The translations under genes and the position numbers were made by a program. Positions 7,970 to 16,623 of a DNA stretch of 39,260 bases are shown here, piece by piece (position 1 is the stretch's first letter; each line of letters starts with the position of its first letter). This DNA is from Theionarchaea archaeon (GTDB taxonomy: Archaea; Methanobacteriota_B; Thermococci; Methanofastidiosales; SZ-28-30), in contig JACVGT010000042.1 of assembly GCA_018992685.1 (NCBI GenBank), positions 1 through 39,260 of the forward strand, read 5' to 3'. The notes beneath the pieces are model-generated. The model ran no database searches, had not been told where the DNA came from, and saw only the letters and a program-made list of their open reading frames with translations.

Positions 7970-8442
7970 GTGTATCCTATCTCTTTCAGTAATGCTTTTC
8001 TTTCCTCCCTCTGGGGCTCGTTTTCAACGCATTCCACCGGTGTCCCGTCCACTACTCCGACGACAGCTCTTCCCAAATCAGTTGTAGCCACCACAACCTG
8101 TAATGGATTCTCAGAGGCGGCATACACCGTGCAGGTGGTAGGATACTCTTTCACTGTATTCAGTACGTTGATGGGAAATGCTTTCTGCATCATGATGACG
8201 AACACATGCCCGGCTCCAATAGCACAACACGCACCCGCTGCACACTCTCTAAGAGACTCGCTAGTACCTTCTACACGGGTAAGCCGAGGTTTGGCTTCAT
8301 TCATGGCAAGGCCGAATTCGATTCCAGGAACGGCAGTCTTCAATGCCAGGGCCAGATCAACCACCGTAAAAATGGAGAAATTCCCCTGGCCGATTATACA
8401 TTCCACGCCTTCTGGCTTCTCTATGGGAACTATGTCTAACAT
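7966..8442 (-). CDS. adenosine-specific kinase family protein
   Basis: 158 residues, the normal length for the PF04008 family. Conserved blocks are visible: KPEGVECIIGQGNFSIFTV, PGIEFGLAMNEAKPRL, ECAAGACCAIGAGHVFVIM, AFPINVLNTVKEYP, VYAASENPLQVVVA and GRAVVGVVDG. Archaeal members fold as a compact alpha/beta protein and bind AMP or adenosine; the name comes from a structure-based study, and the physiological reaction is not settled. It is the first gene of a two-gene unit with the M28 peptidase. A TATA-like element (8471-8480) lies about 33 bp upstream of the start. Confidence 0.85.
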   Translation of the reverse strand: MLDIVPIEKPEGVECIIGQGNFSIFTVVDLALALKTAVPGIEFGLAMNEAKPRLTRVEGTSESLRECAAGACCAIGAGHVFVIMMQKAFPINVLNTVKEYPTTCTVYAASENPLQVVVATTDLGRAVVGVVDGTPVECVENEPQREERKALLKEIGYT

Positions 8443-8470
8443 GTCACCACGAATGTGCTTTCCGTGTGCT

Positions 8471-8480
8471 ATTCTTATAG
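8471..8480 (-). promoter_or_regulatory. TATA-like element for the kinase/peptidase operon
   Basis: CTATAAGAAT on the minus strand is about 33 bp before the ATG at 8442. Confidence 0.45.
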
Positions 8481-8521
8481 TTATCGGCTATGTGCCCACA
8501 GTCCTCCGCTAACCGGGAAGG

Positions 8522-9190
8522 TTAGGCCAGAAGATGCAAGAAGAGTTGCAGGACAAGATCACCTTTCAAGAAAGCAATGATACATCCTGTGAGCATGTAA
8601 AGAATTAAAGGAGAACCATAGGTCACCCATATGTTCTCTCGATCGCACCGTTCTCTAAACGCAGCGATGTCGATGTCAATGTCAGGCAGCAGGTGCAAAT
8701 TTCCTGCCTCATCCTCAAGAGGGAGAAATCGATAGTCAAGGCCCTCCCGTGAACGGGGAAAGCCTGTGAAATACAGAAGAACCTTCTTCCCCCAGGAGGC
8801 CTTGCCCCTGTACCGATTCCCTCTTATCATGTTATAACTGAAAACTATTCCTACTTCAAGCACTTTTAAGACAGCCAGGTTGTTGAACACAGAAATCACA
8901 AAAAGAGGACTTGCAACACCTGAATATGTAGGAACGAGACAAGCCAGGGCAATCAGTGCCTTCATGTCAGCGCCGCCAAACAACCCAGAAATTGCCAGCA
9001 CAAATGCCAGGCCGCACGCCACTGCCACCCCAACGCCCATGAGCCTCCACTGATTGTCCCACAGTCTGAGGATGAATCCCGAAGCGCCCATGGCCAGCCA
9101 CAGGCTGTCAGGTATCTCCCTTGTCTTCACGTCATAGTATGAGCCACATAGCAAGAACCCCACTGCCAGTGCTGGTGCAAAAGGTGGCAT
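8522..9190 (-). CDS. type IV prepilin peptidase (A24 family, TadV/FlaK-like)
   Basis: 222 residues, polytopic. The catalytic aspartates are Asp20 in GSYYDVKTREIPD and Asp75 in the GxGD-like motif FGGADMK (GGAD here). The family cleaves the leader peptide of pilin or archaellin precursors at the inner membrane face. Residues about 135-190 form a soluble loop (LPLEDEAGNLHLLPDIDID) before a final hydrophobic segment, as in archaeal FlaK/PibD relatives with extended C-termini. It is the last gene of the pilus operon: its ATG is 3 nt after the stop of the upstream membrane protein. Confidence 0.85.
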   Translation of the reverse strand: MPPFAPALAVGFLLCGSYYDVKTREIPDSLWLAMGASGFILRLWDNQWRLMGVGVAVACGLAFVLAISGLFGGADMKALIALACLVPTYSGVASPLFVISVFNNLAVLKVLEVGIVFSYNMIRGNRYRGKASWGKKVLLYFTGFPRSREGLDYRFLPLEDEAGNLHLLPDIDIDIAAFRERCDRENIWVTYGSPLILYMLTGCIIAFLKGDLVLQLFLHLLA

Positions 9191-9193
9191 GGG

Positions 9194-10042
9194 CTAGATC
9201 AGTCCCCATTCAGTTACTGCATTGAATAAGATGTATCCAGATGCGATCAGGATAATCGAATGTTTCAGCCCTGCGATAATCCTTTTCTCTGCCATTTTTC
9301 CTGCAGCCAACCCGATGAACAATCCCTGCAACATGAGCATCCTGAAGAACAACGTTGTAAATCCCTCTGTAGAGAGACCGCTCTCAATGAATCCTGCTCC
9401 TGCTCCCCCAGAAAGGGGCTGAATGAAGGTTTTGTATAGAATAAGAATAACTACCAGGAACACAAAGTAAGTAATATAGCAAATCAGGATGTAAGGCTTG
9501 ATCATTGTATCAGTCTCTCGCTCAATATTCTTGAGTTCCCTGGCGTTCCGGGAAGCTGCCTGCAGGATCTCCCTGATGTCTCCTCCTGCCTTGTTGGCCT
9601 CAATGATCAGGTACGTCAGTTTCTCAATGTAAGGACTCTTTGTTCTTTCAGTAAATCGTTTGAATACATTTTCGAAGGGAATACCCCAGGAGATCTGCAT
9701 GGCCATCTTCTCTATCTGTTGATTCAGAAGCCCATATTCTCTGTCCTTGGTAACATAGATTGCCTGGGGAATACTCATTCCCGAGTCTACACCAGAAGAG
9801 ACATCTGCAAGGAAACTTGGAAATTCGGCCTCCATTTTCCTCATGTGAGAGAACTCTATATACTTGCCTGCAGCAAAAGGGGCAACTCCAATAAGGAACG
9901 AAAATAAAATAAGATCATCAAAGAAGGGGCTTTCAAGATAGTTCAAAAAACTATACATGAAGAGTCCCATGGCGACGACACCAGGAACAGCTATGAGAAA
10001 AATGTCTTTTGGTGAAATCCGGAGTCCACCTTCGTCTGCCAT
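9194..10042 (-). CDS. pilus assembly membrane protein, FlaJ/TadC-like (second copy)
   Basis: 282 residues from the ATG at 10042 (MADEGGLRISPKD). That start is preferred over the upstream ATG at 10069 because a strong Shine-Dalgarno sequence, GGAGGAG (10047-10053), sits 4 nt before it and the upstream stop (10044-10046) leaves a 1-nt gap. The protein has the T2SSF domain pattern: cytoplasmic helical region VDSGMSIPQAIYV, then SWGIPFENVFKRFTERTKSPY and ANKAGGDIREILQAAS, with membrane helices at both ends. These proteins form the membrane platform that couples the ATPase to pilin extrusion. It probably pairs with the homologous preceding gene product. Confidence 0.85.
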   Translation of the reverse strand: MADEGGLRISPKDIFLIAVPGVVAMGLFMYSFLNYLESPFFDDLILFSFLIGVAPFAAGKYIEFSHMRKMEAEFPSFLADVSSGVDSGMSIPQAIYVTKDREYGLLNQQIEKMAMQISWGIPFENVFKRFTERTKSPYIEKLTYLIIEANKAGGDIREILQAASRNARELKNIERETDTMIKPYILICYITYFVFLVVILILYKTFIQPLSGGAGAGFIESGLSTEGFTTLFFRMLMLQGLFIGLAAGKMAEKRIIAGLKHSIILIASGYILFNAVTEWGLI

Positions 10043-10043
10043 G

Positions 10044-10928
10044 CTACTCCTCCGGAATGATTGAGTCAATCATTAGCAGGAAAAGTACTGAAAGGCCGGG
10101 GATTCCAAGGTACACCACCAGCATCATCATGTCCTGCATTGATAACGGTCCAAAATCCCCCCCACTGATCATGGTCAGGGTGGACATGACAATGACCAAG
10201 AAGATAGTGCCGAAAACCGGTATCGTAATGTAACTCTCAGCAAAAAGTCCCAAGTTTTCTGCAAAGTCTTTCATCATCTGCCTGTATTCAACCATCATGT
10301 TTTCAGCTTCATTATGCAGGTACATCTTGAGGTCTCCTCCTGAACGAACAGTAGTGGTGATGCCCATGAGCAGTTCAGAAAAACGCCGGGAAGGTGTGTG
10401 CTGTGTATAGTCATGGAGAACAGTCACAATATCCTTTCCAAAGAATCTACAGTCTCTAGTTATGTTCTTTGCCTCCTCTGCAATTTCTCCATACAGCTCA
10501 GATCTGGCCAGGGAGTCAAAGACAGCATCAGGGGGGACACCCGCTCCTGCCATTGCTGCCATGTATGGAACAGCAAAAGGCAATTTGGAGTCAATAGCCC
10601 GCTTTCTGGAGTCAGCCATGAAGCTTGGATAGATGTAGAAAAAGGCGAACATAAATATTGGAGTAAGAATAGAGGTTAAAGCCATTGCCAGGGTGATAGC
10701 TAGTCTTTCTTTCCCTAACAGGGACAAGAACATGGCTACCGCCAACATCATGAGAGGCATGATAATTGCAGTGATCAATGCTGCGTACGAGAAGTACTCC
10801 CCTACAGTTATGCGGATATTGGCCTTCCGAATACTTGCACGTAGACTTGCGGAGCTCCCGATTAAGGGATCGATGATTGGACCAAAAATCTTGTAGGCCA
10901 ATCGGGAAAGAGCAAGTGCAATATTCAT
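10044..10928 (-). CDS. pilus assembly membrane protein, FlaJ/TadC-like (first copy)
   Basis: 294 residues with T2SSF features: AGVPPDAVFDSLARSELYG, then DYTQHTPSRRFSELLMG and TVRSGGDLKMYLHNEAENM, flanked by membrane helices (AALITAIIMPLMMLAVAMFL near the N-terminus and two at the C-terminus). Many archaeal and Flp-type pilus systems use two such platform halves, as here. The start ATG overlaps the stop of the ATPase gene by 4 nt, so the whole operon appears translationally coupled. Confidence 0.85.
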   Translation of the reverse strand: MNIALALSRLAYKIFGPIIDPLIGSSASLRASIRKANIRITVGEYFSYAALITAIIMPLMMLAVAMFLSLLGKERLAITLAMALTSILTPIFMFAFFYIYPSFMADSRKRAIDSKLPFAVPYMAAMAGAGVPPDAVFDSLARSELYGEIAEEAKNITRDCRFFGKDIVTVLHDYTQHTPSRRFSELLMGITTTVRSGGDLKMYLHNEAENMMVEYRQMMKDFAENLGLFAESYITIPVFGTIFLVIVMSTLTMISGGDFGPLSMQDMMMLVVYLGIPGLSVLFLLMIDSIIPEE

Positions 10929-12562
10929 ACTGTTGCCTCGATCTTGCCAAGAACTGAGTCAGGATCCCTATAGTACTCAGCAATGATTTCTGCCACGTCC
11001 TTGTAGAACCTGATCTGGTTATTGTGCATCCAGCTGATAATCTGCTTTCTTCTTTCAATCTCCTTGAGAATCTCTTCCATAGACATACCTTTCTCTTTTT
11101 CCAATCGCTCCAGCAGGTAACTTCTGCCTGTAAACCTGAAGGTATCTTCAAAGGGGTTCCACTCATACAGTGTATTGGTAATGACCTCTTTTGTGGAAGG
11201 GTCCAGATCCACCACTTCCACGATATCGGTGATTCTTCGGGTGATTTTTCCTCTGAGCCTCACCCTCGCTTGGAGCAAGACAATGTCCAGATTCTTAATA
11301 AGAATACGGGGGCAGTTAATGGGCTCTGATTCCAGACGGTGAACTACACCCTGAGGAGAATCAGCGTGAATTGTACCCATGGCAGCGTGACCTGTGGCTA
11401 TGGCCTGGAAAAGAGTATATGCCTCCTTACCTCGCACCTCTCCCACCACAATGTAATCAGGACGTTGTCTCAATGAAGCCTTCAGGAGGTCGAACATATC
11501 CACTTCACCCATCCTCTTGCCTGATGGTGAAATGGGTCCGAACCCTGCTCTGGTAACTGCAGGAATCCAGTTCTGGTGAGCTACATTGAGTTCAGCAGTG
11601 TCCTCAATAGAGACAATCTTAGCTTCGGGCCTGATGAACAGACACAGACAGTTCAGTGTGGTGGTCTTTCCAGATGCTGTCCCGCCCGCTATGAGAATAG
11701 ACACTCCCTTCTCCATGAAGAACCACATCAGAGCCAGCATGGAAGCAGAGAATGTACCAAATGTCATCATATCGGGGGGAGTCAGAGGATCCTCTCTGAA
11801 TTTACGGATAGTAAACGTAGAACCATGCATAGTTACCTCCTTCCCCAGTGAAAGCTGCACACGAGAACCATCAGGAAGAGACCCATCCAGCAAGGGCTCT
11901 GCAATGGAAACGTGGCGCTGGCATCGCTGAGCCAGCTTAATGATAAAGGAATCCAGTTCGTCTGCATTTCTGAATATGACGTTGGTCTTCAGGTTCTCAA
12001 AGTGCCGGTGAAAGATGTACAGAGGGATAGCCGGACCGTCACATGAGATATCCTCAATGTTTGGGTCTCTCAGGATGGGATCTATTCTATTGTATCCCAC
12101 GAATTCTCTAGTGACATAATAGGTGAGTCGTTCATAGCTTGGTCTGTCCATGCGCATCCGGTACTTCCTGATGACGTTGTTTACCTCTCTGCGTAGGTAA
12201 TCAGTAAGGCCACCCTCATCAAGTGTCTTGAAGTCAATGTTAATGGTCTCATGGAGAATGGCATTGATCTGCTCCATCTTCAATTCATCGTCCCGGGTAA
12301 GTCCTGGTTCCAGCACTTTATAGAACATTTCTTTACTATCAGAATCATAGTACACATTTGCATACGCATAGGGTGGGTTGATGGGATAGGTGATATTCAG
12401 CTTGTTGAGGGGAATTTCCAGAACGTCGGCATCCAGCAACGGGGATGCGAGCTGGACTCCTCCTGCATTGTAGATATTAACTGGTGGTCCGAACTTGGAT
12501 TCAGGTTCTTCTAGTTGGAGTTGTTTCTGTTTTGGTTTTCTGAGGCTGAGATTGAAAGCCAT
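10925..12562 (-). CDS. pilus assembly secretion ATPase (FlaI/TadA/GspE family)
   Basis: 545 residues. The N-terminal half matches the archaeal FlaI-type domain (TREFVGYNRIDPILRDPNI, then DISCDG). The Walker A motif is GGTASGKT (residues 293-300), the Asp box has VSIEDTAEL, Walker B is DYIVVGEVRGKE with Glu375, and the His box is GHAAMGTIHAD (His392, His399). It forms a hexameric motor that powers pilus assembly or retraction beneath the FlaJ/TadC platform. It leads the operon ATPase - platform 1 - platform 2 - prepilin peptidase. AGGTGAT just before the ATG acts as ribosome binding site. The predicted promoter is overlapped by a palindrome (12576-12591) that recurs before the surface-protein genes. 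Confidence 0.92.
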   Translation of the reverse strand: MAFNLSLRKPKQKQLQLEEPESKFGPPVNIYNAGGVQLASPLLDADVLEIPLNKLNITYPINPPYAYANVYYDSDSKEMFYKVLEPGLTRDDELKMEQINAILHETINIDFKTLDEGGLTDYLRREVNNVIRKYRMRMDRPSYERLTYYVTREFVGYNRIDPILRDPNIEDISCDGPAIPLYIFHRHFENLKTNVIFRNADELDSFIIKLAQRCQRHVSIAEPLLDGSLPDGSRVQLSLGKEVTMHGSTFTIRKFREDPLTPPDMMTFGTFSASMLALMWFFMEKGVSILIAGGTASGKTTTLNCLCLFIRPEAKIVSIEDTAELNVAHQNWIPAVTRAGFGPISPSGKRMGEVDMFDLLKASLRQRPDYIVVGEVRGKEAYTLFQAIATGHAAMGTIHADSPQGVVHRLESEPINCPRILIKNLDIVLLQARVRLRGKITRRITDIVEVVDLDPSTKEVITNTLYEWNPFEDTFRFTGRSYLLERLEKEKGMSMEEILKEIERRKQIISWMHNNQIRFYKDVAEIIAEYYRDPDSVLGKIEATV

Positions 12563-12575
12563 AGTATCACCTACT

Positions 12576-12591
12576 TACTATCAGAATAGTA
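12576..12591. promoter_or_regulatory. palindromic operator candidate TACTAT-CAGA-ATAGTA
   Basis: Perfect 6-bp inverted repeat with a 4-bp spacer. It sits about 26 bp downstream of the operon TATA box, on the expected transcription start, which is a classic repressor position. The same motif is found at 38896-39001 and, with altered spacing, at 34524. Confidence 0.6.
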
Positions 12592-12597
12592 GTCCTT

Positions 12598-12609
12598 CCT
12601 TATTAAAGG
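12598..12609 (-). promoter_or_regulatory. TATA box of the pilus operon
   Basis: CCTTTAATAAGG on the minus strand lies about 41 bp before the ATG at 12562. It predicts a start site near 12577 and a leader of about 15 nt carrying the AGGTGAT ribosome binding site. Confidence 0.5.
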
Positions 12610-12700
12610 TTTCCATGGATGAGCAGGAACCTGCAACATCAAGCAGGAAATAAGGCTACAACCTGCATATGACACAGTATATTCTGTATTGACACCCTCC

Positions 12701-12710
12701 TTTATAAACT
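12701..12710 (+). promoter_or_regulatory. TATA box for the radical SAM gene
   Basis: TTTATAAACT is centred 25 bp before the ATG at 12730, giving a leaderless transcript. Confidence 0.6.
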
Positions 12711-12729
12711 TTAATCCCCCACTGAAGGT

Positions 12730-13428
12730 ATGTATTCCCCTGTAGAGAGGGCCCTCCACGTACAGGATATCGTGTCTTCAGGAGATAGGAGGAAATACTA
12801 CCGGTTCAGACCGGCACCCTTTTACGGGGGCATTGCAACTGCTGACTGCGTGGGATGCCCCCTGACCTGCGTATTCTGCTGGAGTGGCTTTCCGCGTGAC
12901 CATCCGGACAAAGCGGGGACCTGGTACAGCTCCCAACAGGTTTTTGACGAGCTGGTGAGCATTGCTAAGAAAAAAAGATACTCAAGTCTGAGAGTAAGTG
13001 GAAATGAGCCCACACTGGGGCAGGAACATCTCTTTAACGTGCTGGAAAAGGTTGAAAAGACCCCATATCAGTTCGTGCTGGAAACGTCCGGAATTCTCAT
13101 TGATGGCCAGTATGCAAGAGCACTTTCCCAGTTCAAGAATGTCCACGTACGGGTCTCTTTAAAAGGAACGTGTGAGGAAGAATTCGCCCACCTTACAGGA
13201 TGTGATCCCAATGGATTCAGACTCCAGCTTCGAGCACTACAGGAATTAATAACCCATGGTGTGCCCTGCCATCCCGCAGTAATGGTTTCATTCTCAACAC
13301 CAGAGAGAATTCGAGAACTCATGGAAAGGCTGACCTGTATTTCGACCACATTCTACATAGAAGAAGAACACGTAATGCTGTATCCTCTGGTAAAGAAACG
13401 ACTGAAAAGGGCAGGATTTCTCCCGTAA
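12730..13428 (+). CDS. radical SAM protein
   Basis: 232 residues, close to the minimal radical SAM barrel. The cluster motif is CPLTCVFC (Cys43, Cys47, Cys50: C-x3-C-x2-C), preceded by an extra Cys40. SAM-binding elements follow: RVSGNEPTLGQEH (the GGE-like motif is GNEPT), FVLETSGIL and VHVRVSLKGT. The short, activase-like layout recalls COG1180/pyruvate formate-lyase-activating relatives, but no substrate can be assigned and there are no auxiliary-cluster cysteines beyond Cys40. It stands alone between the pilus operon and an ATPase gene. Confidence 0.8.
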   Translation: MYSPVERALHVQDIVSSGDRRKYYRFRPAPFYGGIATADCVGCPLTCVFCWSGFPRDHPDKAGTWYSSQQVFDELVSIAKKKRYSSLRVSGNEPTLGQEHLFNVLEKVEKTPYQFVLETSGILIDGQYARALSQFKNVHVRVSLKGTCEEEFAHLTGCDPNGFRLQLRALQELITHGVPCHPAVMVSFSTPERIRELMERLTCISTTFYIEEEHVMLYPLVKKRLKRAGFLP

Positions 13429-13590
13429 CCAGGGGTGGTATTGGCAATCCCATGGGGGCAGATGTCACTGATGTGTAATCCTGGTTCCAACAGAACTTTG
13501 AAACTCTGGCTGCTATATCACTTATCCTAAGGGAAGGTAAAGGACTGTTACAATGATAAAATAGAAAATGATTTGTGACAGAAGGACAAC

Positions 13591-13600
13591 CTTTTTAAGC
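13591..13600 (+). promoter_or_regulatory. TATA box for the GvpD-like gene
   Basis: CTTTTTAAGC is centred 22-25 bp before the two adjacent ATG codons at 13618 and 13621. Confidence 0.55.
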
Positions 13601-13617
13601 CAAACAGAAAAAGAGCC

Positions 13618-15012
13618 ATGATGATAACCATTCCCGATGAGATCATGAACTTCCTTTCCAAGAAGGGAGGACAGACACTTCTCGTAAAAGGGAGCGCAGG
13701 GAGTGGAAAAACCATTCTCTCACTGTCTCTCATCAAGGCGTGCAAAAATAATGGCATCTACCTGTCAACCCGAGTGAGACCTGATGATTTGTACAGGGAT
13801 TGTCCGTGGATAAAAGACCAGTTGTCCAAGAACAATATTGTGGATGCCACAAATCCCCTCAAAGAAAGAATCGCTGTCCAGGAAAGAGACTTCTCAGAGG
13901 TAATTAAATACGGTTCCAAGGAAGACTTCCTGGTGGCTCTATACGAGCGAGTGGCCCAGCTGGCCCATCCAGTGGTGGTCATAGACTCCTGGGACGCTGT
14001 CATCTCCCACTTGTACACCTCTGAAGAACGGATGGAGAAAGCCATCATTGAATTGTGCAAAGAAACCCAGACAAACCTCATTCTGGTTGGGGAGCATCCT
14101 GAAGAAACCAAGCTGGACTATCTCATGGATGGCGTCACAGCACTTGAGCGCACCCGAATCGACGACAGACGACTGCGGGTCATCCATCTGTTAAAGCTGC
14201 GGGGTGTCGAGATCCATCAGCCTCAATATGTTTTCACGCTGGAAGATGGCATGTTCAGAAGCTTTGGGCGATTTGAGCCCAGGCACATTGAAAACCCCAA
14301 GAAGTGGAAACCTCTCTCTGACTCAGAAAGAGCTTTTTCTACCGGATGTAAGGATCTGGATAACATTCTGAAAAGCGGATTCAAGAAGGGGAGCCTCAAT
14401 TTGTTTGAAGAAGAACTTGATGTTTCCCGTACGGCTGAGGGATACTTGTGGAGGTGTTGCCTCTTTAATTTCCTGGCGCAGAATCGAGGTGTAGTTCTCC
14501 TGGCAGGGGAAGGAGTCAGTCCACAGAAACTCAAAGAGCTGTCAGTGCCCTATGTTGGGGAGGAGGTGTGGAACAGGTTGGTACGCATTGGTGTGTATGA
14601 TATTGAGGAAGCAGATGAGCCCTATATTATTCCGGTAAAGGGCACATCAGAAGAACGGTACGCAGCCTGGAAGACTGTGTTGAGTGAACTCAAGACGAAG
14701 ACTAACCAACCAATACAGGACTACACTGCCCTAGATACGCTTGAATTCAGAAGCGGTGTGGAGAACACCATAAAGAAAATGGGAAGAGGGGTTAGAGAAC
14801 TGAAGAATTCCGGGGACCTCCAGATTGCCCTGCTCAAACCAGGGCTTGAGGTGTCAAAGCAGATCATAAATCTTGCTGAGACGTATTTCAAGGTTCGATC
14901 CATGTACGGCACGGCATTACTGTATGGGGTCCATCCAGAAACAGGATTCTACGTCATTGAAGTGGATTCAACAGAAGGGATTCCTCAGGTTGAACTGGTT
15001 CCCATTGTGTGA
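13618..15012 (+). CDS. GvpD/KaiC-like P-loop ATPase, two-domain
   Basis: 464 residues. The N-terminal RecA-fold domain has an intact Walker A motif (GSAGSGKT, residues 25-32) and Walker B VVVIDSW (Asp123), followed by LILVGEHPEE and ALERTRIDDRRLR. A second domain begins near residue 240 (FSTGCKDLDNILKSGFKKGSL). It resembles a KaiC repeat, but its P-loop position reads EEELDVSRTAEG, so it is degenerate. The overall pattern resembles archaeal proteins annotated as GvpD-like regulators. No gas-vesicle genes are nearby, so a general signalling role is more likely than gas-vesicle control. The start could be either Met1 or Met2. Confidence 0.7.
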   Translation: MMITIPDEIMNFLSKKGGQTLLVKGSAGSGKTILSLSLIKACKNNGIYLSTRVRPDDLYRDCPWIKDQLSKNNIVDATNPLKERIAVQERDFSEVIKYGSKEDFLVALYERVAQLAHPVVVIDSWDAVISHLYTSEERMEKAIIELCKETQTNLILVGEHPEETKLDYLMDGVTALERTRIDDRRLRVIHLLKLRGVEIHQPQYVFTLEDGMFRSFGRFEPRHIENPKKWKPLSDSERAFSTGCKDLDNILKSGFKKGSLNLFEEELDVSRTAEGYLWRCCLFNFLAQNRGVVLLAGEGVSPQKLKELSVPYVGEEVWNRLVRIGVYDIEEADEPYIIPVKGTSEERYAAWKTVLSELKTKTNQPIQDYTALDTLEFRSGVENTIKKMGRGVRELKNSGDLQIALLKPGLEVSKQIINLAETYFKVRSMYGTALLYGVHPETGFYVIEVDSTEGIPQVELVPIV

Positions 15013-15087
15013 AATCACCTGAGACACCACCAATTCCATTACATTCGTGCCATGCACCCCGGTGGGGGGAGTCTATTTTTCCTGACC

Positions 15088-15822
15088 CTACGCTATGCTC
15101 ATGACCAAGAGCAGCAGCAAGATGTAGAGGGCAAAAGGGAGTAGCCCGACAAGAGGAAGCAGCCCACACCAGTATTTATGAGCTCCCGGAGGACGAAGCC
15201 TTCTCACTTCATCAATTTCCTCTCGAACAACAAACGAGGGAGCCAGAACTATGATGGAATAGACAACAACGAAGAGGGGGATCACCATCACTGCAAGACA
15301 AAGGCCGGAGAACGTTGGCTCTTCCAGGATCTGTGCAAAGATACCGTCAGCTCCCAGCTCATACACCCCTCCCAAAAGGAGAATCTCAGTATAGGAATAG
15401 CTGTATCTGGTTTCAACAGTGTAGAGCAGCCACAACATTATCACATACCATGGCATGGTAATCGCCAAATCGAGGAACACATTGCTGCTTGCAGCAACTC
15501 CTGAAGCGCCAAACACCTTCTCAAGAAACCAGAAAACACATTCCACCCAGATTGCGCCCAGACTTCCCACTGCGATGAATTTTTTTCTGGGACTCCAATG
15601 GACACTCAAGAGAAGAGATACCCTCTTTCTGCTGCTCCAGAACAGGACTGTGGTCACAGCACAGACAAAGGCAGACCATGCAACAGTTCTGTCTTCTGCG
15701 TTTTCTCCCATACCGTTCGCAAGCAAGACAACTGAAACACACATAGTCCAGACAAAAAATAGCTTCATTCTACGAGATTGAAAAAAAAACTGCCATACGC
15801 CAGCCAATCCTTCCGATATCAT
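15088..15822 (-). CDS. polytopic membrane protein of unknown function
   Basis: 244 residues with about six membrane segments, including LFFVWTMCVSVVLLANGM, TMPWYVIMLWLLYTV, VMVIPLFVVVYSIIVLA and a very hydrophobic C-terminus (LPFALYILLLLLVMSIA). A short, conserved-looking ETRYSYSYTEILLLGGVYE stretch lies between helices. No catalytic motif or family is recognised. It has its own TATA box 26 bp upstream and is convergent with the GvpD-like gene. Confidence 0.65.
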   Translation of the reverse strand: MISEGLAGVWQFFFQSRRMKLFFVWTMCVSVVLLANGMGENAEDRTVAWSAFVCAVTTVLFWSSRKRVSLLLSVHWSPRKKFIAVGSLGAIWVECVFWFLEKVFGASGVAASSNVFLDLAITMPWYVIMLWLLYTVETRYSYSYTEILLLGGVYELGADGIFAQILEEPTFSGLCLAVMVIPLFVVVYSIIVLAPSFVVREEIDEVRRLRPPGAHKYWCGLLPLVGLLPFALYILLLLLVMSIA

Positions 15823-15841
15823 AGACTTGAGTAATTAGTCA

Positions 15842-15852
15842 GCCATAAAAAC
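15842..15852 (-). promoter_or_regulatory. TATA box for the membrane protein gene
   Basis: CGTTTTTATGG on the minus strand is centred about 26 bp before the ATG at 15822. Confidence 0.5.
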
Positions 15853-15917
15853 GTTTCTGTATCGAGATTGGCCATAGCAAACGGGACGTGCTTCTCAACC
15901 AGAGCAGGAACCAGTAA

Positions 15918-15928
15918 GGTTAAAAAGG
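15918..15928 (+). promoter_or_regulatory. TATA-like element for the acdB-arcC operon
   Basis: GGTTAAAAAGG is centred 25 bp before the ATG at 15948. Confidence 0.5.
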
Positions 15929-15947
15929 AGAAGACTTTACCTGCTGT

Positions 15948-16619
15948 ATGCACCCTCTCATTGAAAAGGCCTTGAAAGAAAAGAGGCACCTCCTAGAGCC
16001 AGAAGCCAAAACACTGCTCAGAGAGTACGATCTACCTGTGCCAGAGTTTCAGATGTGCTCTACTCCTGAGGAGGCAGCTGCTGCTGCTGAAAGGCTGACC
16101 TATCCTGTGGTCATGAAGGTTGTGTCTCCTGATATTCTGCATAAGACAGATATCGGAGGAGTGAAGGTGGGATTGCAGTCCAGGGAAGATACAAAAGCAG
16201 GTTTCAAAGAGATCAAGGAGGCTGCACAATCCCGAGGGACCTTTGCAGGAGTTATCGTGTATCACATGCAGGATCAAGGCACAGAAATCATTATTGGTGT
16301 TACCTATGATGCACAGTTTGAGCACGCTCTCATGTTTGGACTTGGAGGCGTATTCGTTGAAGTGTTGAGAGACATTTCGTTCAGGCTTATTCCCATCACT
16401 GAGCAAGACGCCCGGGAGATGGTCCGTGAAATCAAAGGACATCCTGTCCTTGCTGGCGTGCGGGGCCAACCTCCGAGGGACATTGAGGCGGTTGTGGATG
16501 CCTTGCTCAAAGTCTCTCTTCTGATAGAAGACAATCCTCAGATACGTGAACTGGATTTGAACCCTGTATTCGTCTACGACAAAGGAGTATCCATCATTGA
16601 TGCCCGGATCGTCCTGTGA
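15948..16619 (+). CDS. acdB: ADP-forming acyl-CoA synthetase, beta subunit (ATP-grasp)
   Basis: 223 residues, the normal length of the free-standing archaeal beta subunit. ATP-grasp landmarks: LLEPEAKTLLREYDLPVPEF at the N-terminus, YPVVMKVVSPDILHKTDIGGVKVGL, GVIVYHMQDQGTEIIIGV, FEHALMFGLGGVFVEVLRDISFRLIPI and ELDLNPVFVYDKG at the C-terminus. With an alpha subunit (not in this window) it converts acyl-CoA, ADP and phosphate to acid, CoA and ATP, the main substrate-level phosphorylation of peptide-fermenting archaea. It lies 4 nt before the carbamate kinase start, so two ATP-producing enzymes share an operon. Confidence 0.9.
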   Translation: MHPLIEKALKEKRHLLEPEAKTLLREYDLPVPEFQMCSTPEEAAAAAERLTYPVVMKVVSPDILHKTDIGGVKVGLQSREDTKAGFKEIKEAAQSRGTFAGVIVYHMQDQGTEIIIGVTYDAQFEHALMFGLGGVFVEVLRDISFRLIPITEQDAREMVREIKGHPVLAGVRGQPPRDIEAVVDALLKVSLLIEDNPQIRELDLNPVFVYDKGVSIIDARIVL

Positions 16620-16623
16620 TAGT

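Noticed and set aside
13618..15012. Gas-vesicle locus suggested by the GvpD-like ATPase
   Set aside because: No GvpA or other gas-vesicle genes are present in the window; the similarity is to the ATPase domain only.
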